Shown here: piece by piece, positions 8,310-16,756 of the stretch | Numbering within the stretch: position 1 is the stretch's first letter | Layout of the letters: each line of letters begins with the position of its first letter | Assembly (NCBI RefSeq): GCF_011078175.1 | Contig: NZ_JAALCJ010000002.1 | Span: forward strand, 62,001 to 126,000 | DNA from: Enterobacter cloacae | Lineage (GTDB): Bacteria > Pseudomonadota > Gammaproteobacteria > Enterobacterales > Enterobacteriaceae | DNA length: 64,000 nt | Reading direction: 5' to 3' | Notes under the pieces: model-generated | Databases searched by the model: none | What the model saw: only the letters and a program-made list of their open reading frames with translations | Told to the model about the DNA's origin: nothing | Position numbers and translations under genes: made by a program

Positions 8310-9422
8310 TTACTTACCGCTTTTCACCTTCGTCCACGCGCGGGTACGCACACGGTCAATTTTTGGTTCCTGCACTTTCAGGGTGAAGAGCTTGGCAAAC
8401 ACATCGGCTGGCGGATAGATTGCCGGATTATTGCGGATCTCTTCGCTCACCAGCGGCACGGAGGCCTTGTTACCGTTGGCGTAGTAGACATGGTCGCTGA
8501 TGTGGGCAATCACGTCCGGACGCATCAGGTAGTTGAGGAACTGATACGCTTCCTCTTTGTTTTTCGCATCAGCCGGCATCGCGAAGACGTCGAAGAACGC
8601 CAGCGCCCCCTCCTTCGGAATGAAGTAGGAAACATTCACGCCGTTTTTTGCCTCTTTCGCACGGTTTGCCGCCTGCCAGACGTCGCCCGCCCAGCCGATG
8701 GCCACGCAGATATCCCCGTTAGCCAGGTCATTGATGTACTGAGAGGAGTGGAAGTAGCGAATATTCGGACGCAGCTTCAATAGCAGGTCGGTCGCCGGGC
8801 CGGTGTAGTCGTCGGCCTTGCTGCTGTTTGGATCTTTGCCGAGGTAGTTAAGCACGGTGGCGAAAATCTCTTCCGGTGCATCGAGGAAAGAGACGCCGCA
8901 GCTTTTGAGCTTCTCGAGGTTTTCCGGCTTCAGCACCACGTCCCAGCTGTCCAGCTTGACGTCCGGGCCCAGCGCCGCTTTGACTTTATCCACGTTATAG
9001 CCAATACCGGTGGTCGCCCACAGGTAAGGCATCGCGTATTTATTCTCCGGATCGTGCTTCGCCACCAGCTTCAGCACTTCCGGGTCAAGATTTTTCCAGT
9101 TCGGTAACTTGCTCTTGTCCAGCGGCTGGAAGACGCCGGCGGTCAGCTGACGCTCCAGGAAGCTTGCGGAAGGCACGACCAGGTCAAAACCGGTGCTGCC
9201 CGCCATCAGCTTTCCTTCCAGCACTTCGTTGGAATCAAATACGTCGTAGACAACCTTAATGCCGGTCTCTTTTTCAAAACTGGCGACGGTGTCCGGCGCA
9301 ATATAGTCCGACCAGTTATAGACGTGGAGTGTTTTTTGTTCCGCAGCGAGCGTGCCGGCAGAGACGGCCATCAGCGCACCCGCAACCAGACCCGATAACC
9401 ATTTTTTATTCAAGGCGATCAT
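8310..9422 (-). CDS. potF: Putrescine-binding periplasmic protein PotF
   Basis: 370 aa with a signal peptide (WLSGLVAGALMAVSAGTLAA, then EQKTLHVYNWSDYI). The mature part is a spermidine/putrescine-type family-1 solute-binding protein. It binds putrescine in the periplasm and hands it to PotGHI. It is the first gene of potFGHI. The gene is full length and closely matches E. coli PotF. Confidence 0.96.
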   Translation of the reverse strand: MIALNKKWLSGLVAGALMAVSAGTLAAEQKTLHVYNWSDYIAPDTVASFEKETGIKVVYDVFDSNEVLEGKLMAGSTGFDLVVPSASFLERQLTAGVFQPLDKSKLPNWKNLDPEVLKLVAKHDPENKYAMPYLWATTGIGYNVDKVKAALGPDVKLDSWDVVLKPENLEKLKSCGVSFLDAPEEIFATVLNYLGKDPNSSKADDYTGPATDLLLKLRPNIRYFHSSQYINDLANGDICVAIGWAGDVWQAANRAKEAKNGVNVSYFIPKEGALAFFDVFAMPADAKNKEEAYQFLNYLMRPDVIAHISDHVYYANGNKASVPLVSEEIRNNPAIYPPADVFAKLFTLKVQEPKIDRVRTRAWTKVKSGK

Positions 9423-9771
9423 AGTGTTATTCCTTCTGAAAGTCCGTTAACAAACGAACCAAAACTGTGCAGCCTGAAGATATGCAATAATCATGCATAG
9501 TTTGTCGATCTGCCCGAAATAAAATACCCCCTCTTCCCGGCAGGCTCCGCTCGCTTTTTTAAGCACCGCAAGAATAACTGTAGCCCGTGTCTCCGGCTAT
9601 AGCCCAGACGAAAAAACGCCTTTTATCAATTTTTTATGCAGATTATGTCTACGTGATAAGCCGAAACGGCCGGAGAGGAGGTGAAAAACTCTTTAAAGAA
9701 AGGTTAAAAGCAGCAGAAAAAACGGTGTTATGCAGCCGCTCTGGCAGCGACTGCGCAAAAGTCAGACAGGC
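9423..9771. other. Intergenic region potF/ybjN
   Basis: About 350 bases without a convincing gene. It carries the potF promoter region close to 9423-9500. The remainder (9530-9771) is the downstream flank of ybjN and contains only short shadow frames; I see no clear terminator hairpin or known RNA. Confidence 0.5.
9483..9499 (-). promoter_or_regulatory. Possible sigma-54 promoter of potF
   Basis: On the minus strand TATGCATG-ATTA-TTGCA resembles the -24/-12 element yTGGCACG-N4-TTGCA. The -12 half is good but the -24 half has TG in place of the usually invariant GG. Nitrogen control of potFGHI is reported for E. coli; here it is only a weak sequence match. Confidence 0.3.
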
Positions 9772-10248
9772 TTAGTGGAGAAAATGGGGAGATGCATCAT
9801 TATTCTCCGCATCGTCTTCCGCGCTATACAGCAGGTGATGCGCGTTGGCTTCCATCATTACCATGGAAATTTGCTCTTCGCTCAGGCGCATAAACCAGGC
9901 GAACTGCTTGAAGGAGAGCCCCGCGCCGGAGAATAAAGACTGGCAAACCACCAGCTTCGGCAGATTATCATCCTGTATGTCGAGAAACGCTTTCACCGTC
10001 AAAGAACTGGCGTTGATCGCTGACAGATCGGACGCCAGCGCCAGCAGCGCAGAAGGTTTTACTTCAGCCAGCGCCGAGAACAGGATCACGTCGTTAATCA
10101 GATCGATTTTGGCATCGAAAATGCCATCGAAATTTTGCATATGAGGCAGATGCAGCGCCTGGCAGGAGTCGCATTCGAAGAAAGTGATACCGGCATCATC
10201 AAGCCATTGACGTAACGTATCCAGTGTAGGGACGACCTGTAAATCCAT
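9772..10248 (-). CDS. ybjN: YbjN family protein
   Basis: 158 aa, the same length as E. coli YbjN, with the conserved segments LDTLRQWLDDAG, LHLPHMQNFDG and SSLTVKAFLDIQDDNLPKLVVCQ. YbjN is a small cytosolic protein with a fold like type III secretion chaperones and is reported to affect motility, biofilm and stress traits; its biochemical role is not established. It sits between rimK and potF as in E. coli. Confidence 0.92.
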   Translation of the reverse strand: MDLQVVPTLDTLRQWLDDAGITFFECDSCQALHLPHMQNFDGIFDAKIDLINDVILFSALAEVKPSALLALASDLSAINASSLTVKAFLDIQDDNLPKLVVCQSLFSGAGLSFKQFAWFMRLSEEQISMVMMEANAHHLLYSAEDDAENNDASPHFLH

Positions 10249-10311
10249 CGCTGTGCAGCCTCTTAAATAAAAACGTTGTCCAGATTACGCAAAAAGTACG
10301 CGCGGATCCAT

Positions 10312-11214
10312 TTAACCGCCCGTTTTCAGGCAAAATCCCGGCGTCGCATGGCGTTCAATCCATGCGATCATTTTACCGGCAATATCGACGCCTGTGGTTT
10401 TTTCCACCCCTTCCAGCCCCGGCGAGGCGTTGACTTCCATCACCAGCGGCCCGCGCCCGGCACGCAGCAGATCGACCCCCGCCACGTCCAGGCCCAGCGT
10501 CTGCGCCGCTTTCACCGCAATCTCGCGCTCGCGTTCGCTGATAAGGGCTACCCGGGCGATACCGCCGCGGTGCAGGTTAGAGCGGAAGTCGCCCTCTTTC
10601 GCCTGCCGTTCGATGGCGGCCACCACCTCATCGCCCACCACAAAGCAGCGGATGTCGCACCCGTTGGCCTCTTTAATATACTCCTGCACCAGAATATGGG
10701 CATTCAGACCGCGAAATGCGTCAATCACGCTTTCAGCAGCCTGACGCGTCTCCGCCAGTACCACTCCGATACCCTGCGTGCCTTCCACCAGCTTAATGAC
10801 CAGCGGCGCACCGCCTACCATGTCGATCAAATCGCTGGTGTCGTCGGGCGAGTGGGCAATTCCGGTGACGGGCAGGTCGATCCCCTGGCGCGCCAGCAGT
10901 TGCAGCGAGCGCAGCTTATCGCGGGCGCGGGAGATCGCCACGGACTCGTTGAGCGGATAGCTTCCCAGCATTTCAAACTGGCGCAGCGCGGCCGTGCCGT
11001 AATAGGTGATCTGGGAGCCAATGCGGGGAATGACCGCATCAAAATGCGGGAGCTTGCGGCCTTTATAATGAATCGACGACGCCGCAGGGTCGATGTTCAT
11101 ATAGCAGGACATCGGATCGAGGATCTCAACCTGATGTCCGCGTTTCGCCGCCGCTTCTCGCAGGCGTTTACATGAATAGAGCGTTCCATCCCGGGACAAT
11201 ATGGCAATTTTCAC
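10312..11214 (-). CDS. rimK: Ribosomal protein S6-L-glutamate ligase RimK
   Basis: 300 aa from GTG 11214, preceded by AGAGAGG; the open frame continues to 11316 without family similarity. It is an ATP-grasp enzyme ([34 protein letters not shown] with the metal/ATP ligands) that adds glutamates to the C-terminus of ribosomal protein S6. It lies downstream of nfsA, on the same strand, as in the E. coli nfsA-rimK-ybjN cluster. Confidence 0.95.
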   Translation of the reverse strand: MKIAILSRDGTLYSCKRLREAAAKRGHQVEILDPMSCYMNIDPAASSIHYKGRKLPHFDAVIPRIGSQITYYGTAALRQFEMLGSYPLNESVAISRARDKLRSLQLLARQGIDLPVTGIAHSPDDTSDLIDMVGGAPLVIKLVEGTQGIGVVLAETRQAAESVIDAFRGLNAHILVQEYIKEANGCDIRCFVVGDEVVAAIERQAKEGDFRSNLHRGGIARVALISEREREIAVKAAQTLGLDVAGVDLLRAGRGPLVMEVNASPGLEGVEKTTGVDIAGKMIAWIERHATPGFCLKTGG

Positions 11215-11278
11215 CCTGCACCTCTCTAAAGACATGGGAAAAACCTGCCTATCATACACGAGGCGCAGGAGGAATGGA

Positions 11279-12001
11279 CTAACGCGTTGCCCAGCCCTGT
11301 TTGTGCAGATATTCAAGAATGAACGGACGGTTCTCCTTAATGATGGTGCGACGAATATGGTCGCTCCAGGTGTCGCGGCGGTTGTTGCTGTCGCGCGTCA
11401 GATAGTAGTTCGCCAGCTCTTCATCGTATTGATGCAGAACGTCCTGGTCGACCGGCTGGTAGTGGTTTTCATGCACCAGCATCGCAGCAGGAATGCGCGG
11501 CTTCAGATCCGGGTTATCCGCCGGCCAGCCGAGGCACAGGCCAAACAGCGGCAGCACGTGTTTCGGCAGCTTCAGCAGTTCCGTTACGCTTTCGATGTTG
11601 TTACGCAGCCCGCCGATATAAACGCCGCCAAGCCCCAGCGATTCCGCCGCCGTGAGCGCGTTTTGCGCCATCAGTGCCGTATCCACCACGCCCAGCAGCA
11701 GCTGTTCCGCCAGCCCCAGCTCGGCCTCGGGGCAGATTTGCAGGTGACGGTTAAAATCGGCGCAGAACACCCAGAACTCAGCCGCCTGGGCAACGTGCTT
11801 TTGTCCGCCCGTCAGCGTTACCAGCTGCTCACGCATCGCCGGATCGGTAATGCGGATAATGGAGCTGCACTGCAAAAAGCTGGAGCTGGAGGTGCCTCTT
11901 GCGCTGTCAACGATCGCCTCCCGCTGCGCCTGGGTAATTGGCTCATCGGTGAAATGACGAATGGAGCGGTGGGAACGAAGCAGGTCAATGGTTGGCGTCA
12001 T
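11279..12001 (-). CDS. nfsA: Oxygen-insensitive NADPH nitroreductase NfsA
   Basis: 240 aa from ATG 12001 ([21 protein letters not shown]), the exact E. coli length; the upstream extension to 12079 is not family-like. It is an FMN-dependent type I nitroreductase with the FMN-contact segment HRSIRHF and [10 protein letters not shown]. It reduces nitroaromatics and quinones with NADPH. In E. coli the small gene ybjC precedes nfsA; here only 185 bp separate nfsA from grxA, so ybjC is absent. Confidence 0.95.
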   Translation of the reverse strand: MTPTIDLLRSHRSIRHFTDEPITQAQREAIVDSARGTSSSSFLQCSSIIRITDPAMREQLVTLTGGQKHVAQAAEFWVFCADFNRHLQICPEAELGLAEQLLLGVVDTALMAQNALTAAESLGLGGVYIGGLRNNIESVTELLKLPKHVLPLFGLCLGWPADNPDLKPRIPAAMLVHENHYQPVDQDVLHQYDEELANYYLTRDSNNRRDTWSDHIRRTIIKENRPFILEYLHKQGWATR

Positions 12002-12186
12002 GTTGTCTCTCTTTGTGTTGCATAAAACGTATGGCAGCCAGTATAGGCAATGATCCACATGATGTAATTGGCGAAACATAGCCTGACTGTATCAAAGTGA
12101 CAGGTGAAACCTTCTTTCCATGACGGCAGGTTATCGTGCACTATAGGGATTATTCGCCGTCAGGCTTGTTTTTTGAGGAGAGAGAA

Positions 12187-12456
12187 ATGTTTGCAGTAAT
12201 TTTTGGTCGTCCAGGATGCCCTTACTGTGTGCGCGCGAAAGAGCTGGCTGAGAAGCTGACTGAAGAACGTGATGATTTTAACTTCCGTTATGTGGATATT
12301 CACGCGGAAGGCATCACTAAAGCCGATCTGGAAAAAACCGTGGGTAAACCGGTTGAAACCGTGCCGCAGATCTTCCTGGACCAGAAACACATCGGCGGCT
12401 GCACCGATTTTGAAGCCTACGCCAAAGAACACCTGGGCCTGTTTGCGGCTCAGTAA
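12187..12456 (+). CDS. grxA: Glutaredoxin 1
   Basis: 89 aa from ATG 12187, with GAGGAGAGAG directly upstream; the in-frame ATG at 12136 lacks a ribosome site. The dithiol active site CPYC (residues 11-14), the TVP cis-proline loop (VETVPQIF) and the GG motif (HIGGCTDF) are present. It transfers electrons from glutathione to ribonucleotide reductase, PAPS reductase and OxyR. It is four residues longer at the C-terminus than E. coli GrxA (85 aa). In E. coli it is OxyR-induced; I could not identify an OxyR site with confidence. Confidence 0.95.
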   Translation: MFAVIFGRPGCPYCVRAKELAEKLTEERDDFNFRYVDIHAEGITKADLEKTVGKPVETVPQIFLDQKHIGGCTDFEAYAKEHLGLFAAQ

Positions 12457-12464
12457 TGCAAAGA

Positions 12465-12490
12465 CGCCCTCACCCTGAGGGCGCCTTTAT
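12465..12490. terminator. Terminator between convergent grxA and ybjM
   Basis: CGCCCTCA pairs with TGAGGGCG around CCC, followed by CCTTTATTT. It overlaps the ybjM stop codon and can serve both genes. Confidence 0.8.
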
Positions 12491-12861
12491 TTACGGTGCT
12501 TCCGCTGTTGCAGCAGGCTGCGCGTAAATAAGAAACACAACGCCCCCAGCGCACACCAGAAAACGCCGCTCAACAGCCACGCCACTTCCTGCCAGACGCT
12601 TCTCGACGAGATGAACAGCAGGCGCATCAGGAGTAAGCAGAGGGGAGCCGCAAGCATGGCCCCAATAAGCGGCATCACCACCTCACCTTTGCGCGAGAGA
12701 AAACTGGCCACTGCCCCCGGCAGGATGAAAAACAGCAAACCCAGCTCGGGATGTCCGGACGCTCTGAAGGCGCCCTTCACGTTAAAAGCGAGCGACATGC
12801 AAACGACCGTAAACAGCAAAAAACAGCTGATTACGCCAGCCCAGTTTCGTTTAAAGTTCAA
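12487..12861 (-). CDS. ybjM: YbjM inner-membrane protein
   Basis: 124 aa from TTG 12861. The choice rests on a perfect AGGAGG five bases upstream and on alignment with the E. coli N-terminus (K-x-x-W-A-G); the frame is open to 12894 but that start has no ribosome site. About four TM helices are visible (near residues 6-24, 37-55, 60-80, 91-110). It is an uncharacterised inner-membrane protein, divergent from ybjL and convergent with grxA as in E. coli. Confidence 0.85.
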   Translation of the reverse strand: MNFKRNWAGVISCFLLFTVVCMSLAFNVKGAFRASGHPELGLLFFILPGAVASFLSRKGEVVMPLIGAMLAAPLCLLLMRLLFISSRSVWQEVAWLLSGVFWCALGALCFLFTRSLLQQRKHRK

Positions 12862-13135
12862 ACTATCCTCCTGACTTATCTCTATCAAATACAAAAATCG
12901 TCCGGTGGACGCCCAGTCAGATAAAGCAATGCGGCAATCCTTGCCAAAGCACGCACAGAAGTCGTGCGATAATAGGTGGCTGTCGGTAGCTATTACGATT
13001 AAACTAACCGACTGCTAGTGTTTAGGGTATTTATCAGGAAGCAGGGAGATGCGAAGTGATTCCCTGACTCTGAAAACAGTAGCCCAAATAGTCCTTTCAT
13101 TCAACAACTTACTGGTAAACAAGAAGTTAGCCTCC

Positions 13136-14821
13136 GTGAATATAAACGTCGCAGACTTGTTAAATGGGAATTACATCCTGTTATTATTTGTGGTACTGGC
13201 GCTGGGCCTTTGTCTGGGTAAATTACGCCTGGGTTCAGTTCAACTTGGTAATTCCATTGGCGTTTTAGTCGTCTCCCTGTTATTAGGTCAACAACATTTC
13301 AGTATTAACACGGACGCGCTTAACTTAGGTTTCATGCTGTTTATTTTTTGCGTTGGCGTGGAAGCCGGTCCGAACTTTTTTTCCATTTTCTTCCGGGACG
13401 GCAAAAATTACCTGATGCTGGCGCTGGTCATGGTCGGCAGCGCCCTGCTGATTGCGTTAGGGCTGGGCAAACTGTTTGGCTGGGACATCGGCTTAACGGC
13501 CGGTATGCTGGCAGGCTCAATGACCTCCACGCCGGTGCTTGTTGGCGCGGGGGATACGCTTCGTCATTCTGGCATGGCAGGCACGCCGCTTTCCTCCGCG
13601 CTGGATAACCTGAGCCTGGGCTATGCCCTGACCTATCTGATTGGTCTGGTGAGCCTGATTGTTGGCGCGCGCTATCTGCCAAAACTTCAGCATCAGGATC
13701 TCCAGACCAGCGCCCAGACCATCGCCCGCGAGCGCGGCCTGGACACGGACTCCAAACGTAAAGTTTACCTGCCGGTGATCCGCGCCTACCGCGTCGGGCC
13801 GGAGCTGGTTGCCTGGACCGACGGGAAAAACCTGCGCGAGCTGGGGATCTACCGTCAGACCGGCTGCTACATCGAACGTATCCGTCGTAACGGCATTCTG
13901 GCGAACCCGGACGGGGACGCGGTGCTCCAGATGGGCGATGACATCGCCCTTGTTGGCTACCCGGACGCCCACGCGCGTCTCGATCCGAGCTTCCGCAACG
14001 GGAAAGAGGTGTTTGACCGCGACCTGCTGGACATGCGTATCGTCACCGAAGAGATTGTGGTGAAAAACCACAACGCCGTGGGCCGCCGTCTGGCACAGCT
14101 GAAGCTGACCGACCACGGTTGTTTCCTCAACCGCGTGATCCGCAGCCAGATTGAAATGCCTATCGACGATAACGTGGTGCTCAATAAAGGCGATGTGTTG
14201 CAGGTCAGCGGCGATGCCCGACGTGTTAAAACCGTTGCCGACCGTATCGGCTTTATCTCGATCCACAGCCAGGTGACGGACCTGTTAGCCTTCTGCGCCT
14301 TCTTCATTGTCGGCCTGATGATCGGGATGATCACCTTCCAGTTCAGCAACTTTAGCTTCGGCATTGGTAACGCTGCCGGTCTGCTGTTCGCCGGGATCAT
14401 GCTGGGCTTCCTGCGAGCGAACCATCCCACCTTCGGCTATATCCCTCAGGGGGCGCTGAACATGGTGAAAGAGTTCGGTCTGATGGTCTTTATGGCGGGT
14501 GTCGGCTTAAGCGCCGGGAGCGGCATTGGCAACGGCCTGGGCGCGGTCGGCTGGCAAATGTTGGTTTCCGGACTTATCGTCAGCCTGGTACCGGTGGTGA
14601 TCTGCTTCCTGTTCGGCGCCTACGTGCTGCGCATGAACCGCGCCCTGCTCTTCGGCGCGATGATGGGCGCGCGCACCTGCGCACCGGCGATGGAGATCAT
14701 CAGCGACACCGCGCGCAGCAATATCCCGGCGCTGGGCTATGCAGGCACGTACGCAATCGCCAACGTGCTGCTGACGCTGGCGGGTACGCTGATCGTCATT
14801 ATCTGGCCAGGACTCGGATAA
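13136..14821 (+). CDS. ybjL: Putative transporter YbjL (AAE family)
   Basis: 561 aa from GTG 13136 (family N-terminus [10 protein letters not shown]), the E. coli length; the open frame extends upstream to 13049 without similarity. It is built as two blocks of TM helices flanking two cytosolic RCK_C/TrkA_C domains (roughly residues 190-370), the architecture of the aspartate:alanine exchanger family. E. coli YbjL has been linked to glutamate export; substrate here is inferred only. RybB follows on the same strand. Confidence 0.93.
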   Translation: MNINVADLLNGNYILLLFVVLALGLCLGKLRLGSVQLGNSIGVLVVSLLLGQQHFSINTDALNLGFMLFIFCVGVEAGPNFFSIFFRDGKNYLMLALVMVGSALLIALGLGKLFGWDIGLTAGMLAGSMTSTPVLVGAGDTLRHSGMAGTPLSSALDNLSLGYALTYLIGLVSLIVGARYLPKLQHQDLQTSAQTIARERGLDTDSKRKVYLPVIRAYRVGPELVAWTDGKNLRELGIYRQTGCYIERIRRNGILANPDGDAVLQMGDDIALVGYPDAHARLDPSFRNGKEVFDRDLLDMRIVTEEIVVKNHNAVGRRLAQLKLTDHGCFLNRVIRSQIEMPIDDNVVLNKGDVLQVSGDARRVKTVADRIGFISIHSQVTDLLAFCAFFIVGLMIGMITFQFSNFSFGIGNAAGLLFAGIMLGFLRANHPTFGYIPQGALNMVKEFGLMVFMAGVGLSAGSGIGNGLGAVGWQMLVSGLIVSLVPVVICFLFGAYVLRMNRALLFGAMMGARTCAPAMEIISDTARSNIPALGYAGTYAIANVLLTLAGTLIVIIWPGLG

Positions 14822-14865
14822 ATCTCAAGTTTGCGTGTGGCTGAAAAAAATTTTCGTTACGCGCA

Positions 14866-14893
14866 GAACTTTTTACGCAGGGTGCAGTCATAA
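14866..14893 (+). promoter_or_regulatory. Sigma-E promoter of rybB
   Basis: GAACTT (14866-14871) and TCATAA (14888-14893) are 16 bp apart, matching the sigma-E pattern (G)AACTT-N16-TC.. and placing the start at G14899, the first base of RybB. Sigma-E control of rybB is established in E. coli and Salmonella. Confidence 0.85.
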
Positions 14894-14898
14894 CTAGT

Positions 14899-14980
14899 GC
14901 CACTGCTTTTCTTTGATGTCCCCAATTTGTGGAGCCCATCAACCCCGCCGTTTTGGTTCAAGGTTGATGGGTTTTTTGTT
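14899..14980 (+). ncRNA. rybB: Hfq-dependent small RNA RybB
   Basis: The sequence begins GCCACTGCTTTTCTTTGATG, the conserved 5' seed region, and ends with the Rho-independent terminator CCCATCAACC...GGTTGATGGG followed by TTTTTTG. I recognise it as almost identical to E. coli RybB with a few changes in the middle and loop. RybB is made on envelope stress and pairs with outer-membrane protein mRNAs (ompC, ompW and others) to repress them. Its position next to ybjL is conserved; the other neighbour (rcdA) has been pushed 5.5 kb away by accessory DNA. Confidence 0.95.
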
Positions 14981-15035
14981 GCCTGAAGAAATAACCTTTT
15001 AAATTCAAAATTTTACATGCATTACGTTTGGTCAT

Positions 15036-15054
15036 TGGCGACATTATGGCGACA
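15036..15054. repeat. TGGCGACA direct repeat at the island edge
   Basis: Two copies of TGGCGACA at 15036-15043 and 15047-15054, with an 11-bp period. They lie in the gap between RybB and the first foreign gene. Such short phased repeats can be recombinase arm sites; no integrase is present, so this is only a suggestion. Confidence 0.35.
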
Positions 15055-15101
15055 GATTTTTTGCATGTCAGGTTTGATTCCACAAAACCGAGCTTTACAG
15101 C

Positions 15102-15287
15102 TCACCCGCCTCTAACTTTTGCGGCTCCGTATGAAAGTACATAGCCAACTATCAGCGCTCCAAAACACCCGGCGAATTTCATCCATGTACTTTCAAACCA
15201 GAAGAATGACCCCATAGCAAAAATCACAGCCAGAAAGGTGATGGTTCCCTCAATTGCGTGGGACATTAACGATTTTACAAATTTCAT
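15102..15287 (-). CDS. Small two-TM protein, candidate immunity protein (module 2)
   Basis: 61 aa from ATG 15287, which has AAGGA seven bases upstream; a longer frame begins at 15323. Two hydrophobic helices (about residues 12-30 and 36-54) are joined by a short FESTW turn, and the C-terminus is basic. It overlaps the end of the upstream 214-aa gene by 38 bases in another frame, indicating tight co-translation. The gene order and size copy the 60-aa gene at 17450, which follows a related large protein. No named family is recognised. By analogy with T6SS effector-immunity pairs I infer that it protects against the preceding protein. Confidence 0.6.
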   Translation of the reverse strand: MKFVKSLMSHAIEGTITFLAVIFAMGSFFWFESTWMKFAGCFGALIVGYVLSYGAAKVRGG

Positions 15288-15894
15288 TCTGTATTCCTTT
15301 GCAAACAATAGGGTGTCCTTCAATGAACACCAGGTAAGGCTCTAACTGCTGTTCAACGAGAAAATAGACCATATCCAGATTCTCTTTTGACACCCTGGCG
15401 TATGTAGAGGGATATTTGGCTTTCATCCGTCTTGACGCTCTGGCTGATTCTTCAATGATTCCCTGAAACATCACAACGTTTAACGCTGCTGAAGCGCTGA
15501 ACCGAATAAAATGCTTGTACGCCTGATCAATGGCCAGACGGTTCAACATCAGACTTGCGGTTGTCTGTGCCAGAGCTATTTGCCCTGCTGTTCGCCCACC
15601 AGCGCTCCCGGCTCCGTAACCCAATTTATTGTTTACGGCCTCTTTACCATCATCATTGAGTTTCTGATAGAACGACGTGAAAACGATAGTTATCAATCTG
15701 CGTAGTGGTGACTCAGCGTTACCCAGGCTCTTGAGCATATAAAAAAAACGCTCCGTCTCAGCCTGATTTCTTTGCTTAGCGCTATCCCCGGCAAGCCCGC
15801 TTCCCTCCCAGCTTCTTACAACACCCATGTAAGCTGTGTTTGGTATGGAGGAGATCCCATCGAGTATCCCTAATGCGACCTGTTTAGCATCCAT
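15250..15894 (-). CDS. Uncharacterised membrane-active-like protein, candidate T6SS effector (module 2)
   Basis: 214 aa with GGATGAG just before ATG 15894. No signal peptide. A Gly/Ala-rich stretch (residues 92-116, LGYGAGSAGGRTAGQ) and a hydrophobic segment (131-147) sit mid-protein. The C-terminal part (A-R-A-S-R-R-M...Y-P-x-x-Y...L-D-M-V-Y-F-L-V-E, residues 151-181) is clearly related to residues 172-202 of the 235-aa protein encoded at 16743. Both are followed by a ~60-aa two-TM protein. Together with the nearby Hcp this resembles, from memory, the Ssp6/Sip6 class of pore-forming T6SS effectors (about 220 aa with a small membrane immunity protein). The function is inference; the paralogy is seen directly. 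Confidence 0.55.
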   Translation of the reverse strand: MDAKQVALGILDGISSIPNTAYMGVVRSWEGSGLAGDSAKQRNQAETERFFYMLKSLGNAESPLRRLITIVFTSFYQKLNDDGKEAVNNKLGYGAGSAGGRTAGQIALAQTTASLMLNRLAIDQAYKHFIRFSASAALNVVMFQGIIEESARASRRMKAKYPSTYARVSKENLDMVYFLVEQQLEPYLVFIEGHPIVCKGIQNEICKIVNVPRN

Positions 15895-16651
15895 ATCTCA
15901 TCCGTATTGTTCTGAACCCGAACAAAGAATAACCAAAGCTCACGGGCGCTTCCAGACGTAATTTTTCAGTTTTCCAGAAATCCTTAGTTTCCCCCTTTAC
16001 CGCGCCAGCTCTGCCCTGTCGCCCGATTGCGCCGTTAAGACAAGAAACCAAAACGATCCTTCAAATCTCACATAAATTTATTTTTTCTCTTATTTATCTG
16101 TTGGTTACGAATTTCCTTAGTTCCTCCACAGATCCATAAAAGTGAAAAACACTGAAATTCTTTTCTAGCTTTTCAGTTCCGGTTTTCCGCAAAGCCGCCA
16201 GCACTGGCGTGGTCTGGCGGTCTGGTTTGTAGAAAAAAAAACTGAAAAATTTTTATGATCCAAAAACCGCAGGTGGGTGCGGTGTAGTGCGATTTTGGTC
16301 TGCGAAAGATTTTTTGGCCATGCTGTGACGCGCCAGCGCCCTGCTGGGGGCTCGATCTGCTTTAAGGGTGGCGCTAACTGCCTGAAAGGCTGGAACACGC
16401 CAGAGCGCTACTAGTTGCGCGTGGCAAAGTCTGTATGTGATGATATTTCTGTTGGATTTTGGAACGAGTCACTCAATGTTGAACTTATCTATTCGCACTA
16501 AAAGCTCGCCGATAAATCGCATATTGGTTAAAAAACATCAAGTCATTATCCTAAAAATACCCTGCTTTTCATAAACATGCTCTGCTTTGAACTTCCATAT
16601 TAGTTACAGATATACGCTGGAGCGGATAGAAACACTATGGAGGGGACAGGA
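15895..16651. other. Gene-poor divergent region of the Hcp island
   Basis: About 750 bases between the two divergent modules. The flanks (15900-16140 and 16440-16650) are AT-rich and presumably hold both promoters. A GC-rich core (about 16175-16420) interrupts them and is read by a 77-codon minus-strand frame (16165-16398, GTG start) of unlikely composition. I see no RNA family, tRNA or IS terminus. The core may be a remnant of the element that carried the island. Confidence 0.4.
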
Positions 16652-16756
16652 ATGCAGTTTTCAAGTTCAGTAATAGCAATGCCGGTCTTCGGGGATGCAG
16701 CAAAAAATCGCTCAATTGAGCTGAAGTGCGAGGTCAGTAAGCATGTACCATTCTGA
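16652..16756 (+). CDS. Possible 34-aa leader ORF before the candidate effector
   Basis: ATG 16652 follows a strong GGAGGGGACAGGA ribosome site, stronger than that of the next gene. It encodes 34 residues (MQFSSSVIAMPVFGD...) and its stop at 16754-16756 overlaps the start of the 235-aa gene at 16743 by 14 bases. It may be a coupling leader, a small adaptor, or the start of a longer ancestral N-terminus lost by frameshift. No family is recognised. Confidence 0.35.
   Translation: MQFSSSVIAMPVFGDAAKNRSIELKCEVSKHVPF

Noticed and set aside
14899-14980. Simple terminator of ybjL instead of an sRNA
   Set aside because: The conserved RybB 5' end and a well-spaced sigma-E promoter upstream identify an independent sRNA gene.
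16165-16398. 77-codon minus-strand frame in the Hcp island spacer
   Set aside because: It needs a GTG start, has no ribosome site, is rich in Arg/Pro/Trp/Cys in a non-protein-like mix and lies in the GC-rich core; treated as non-coding.
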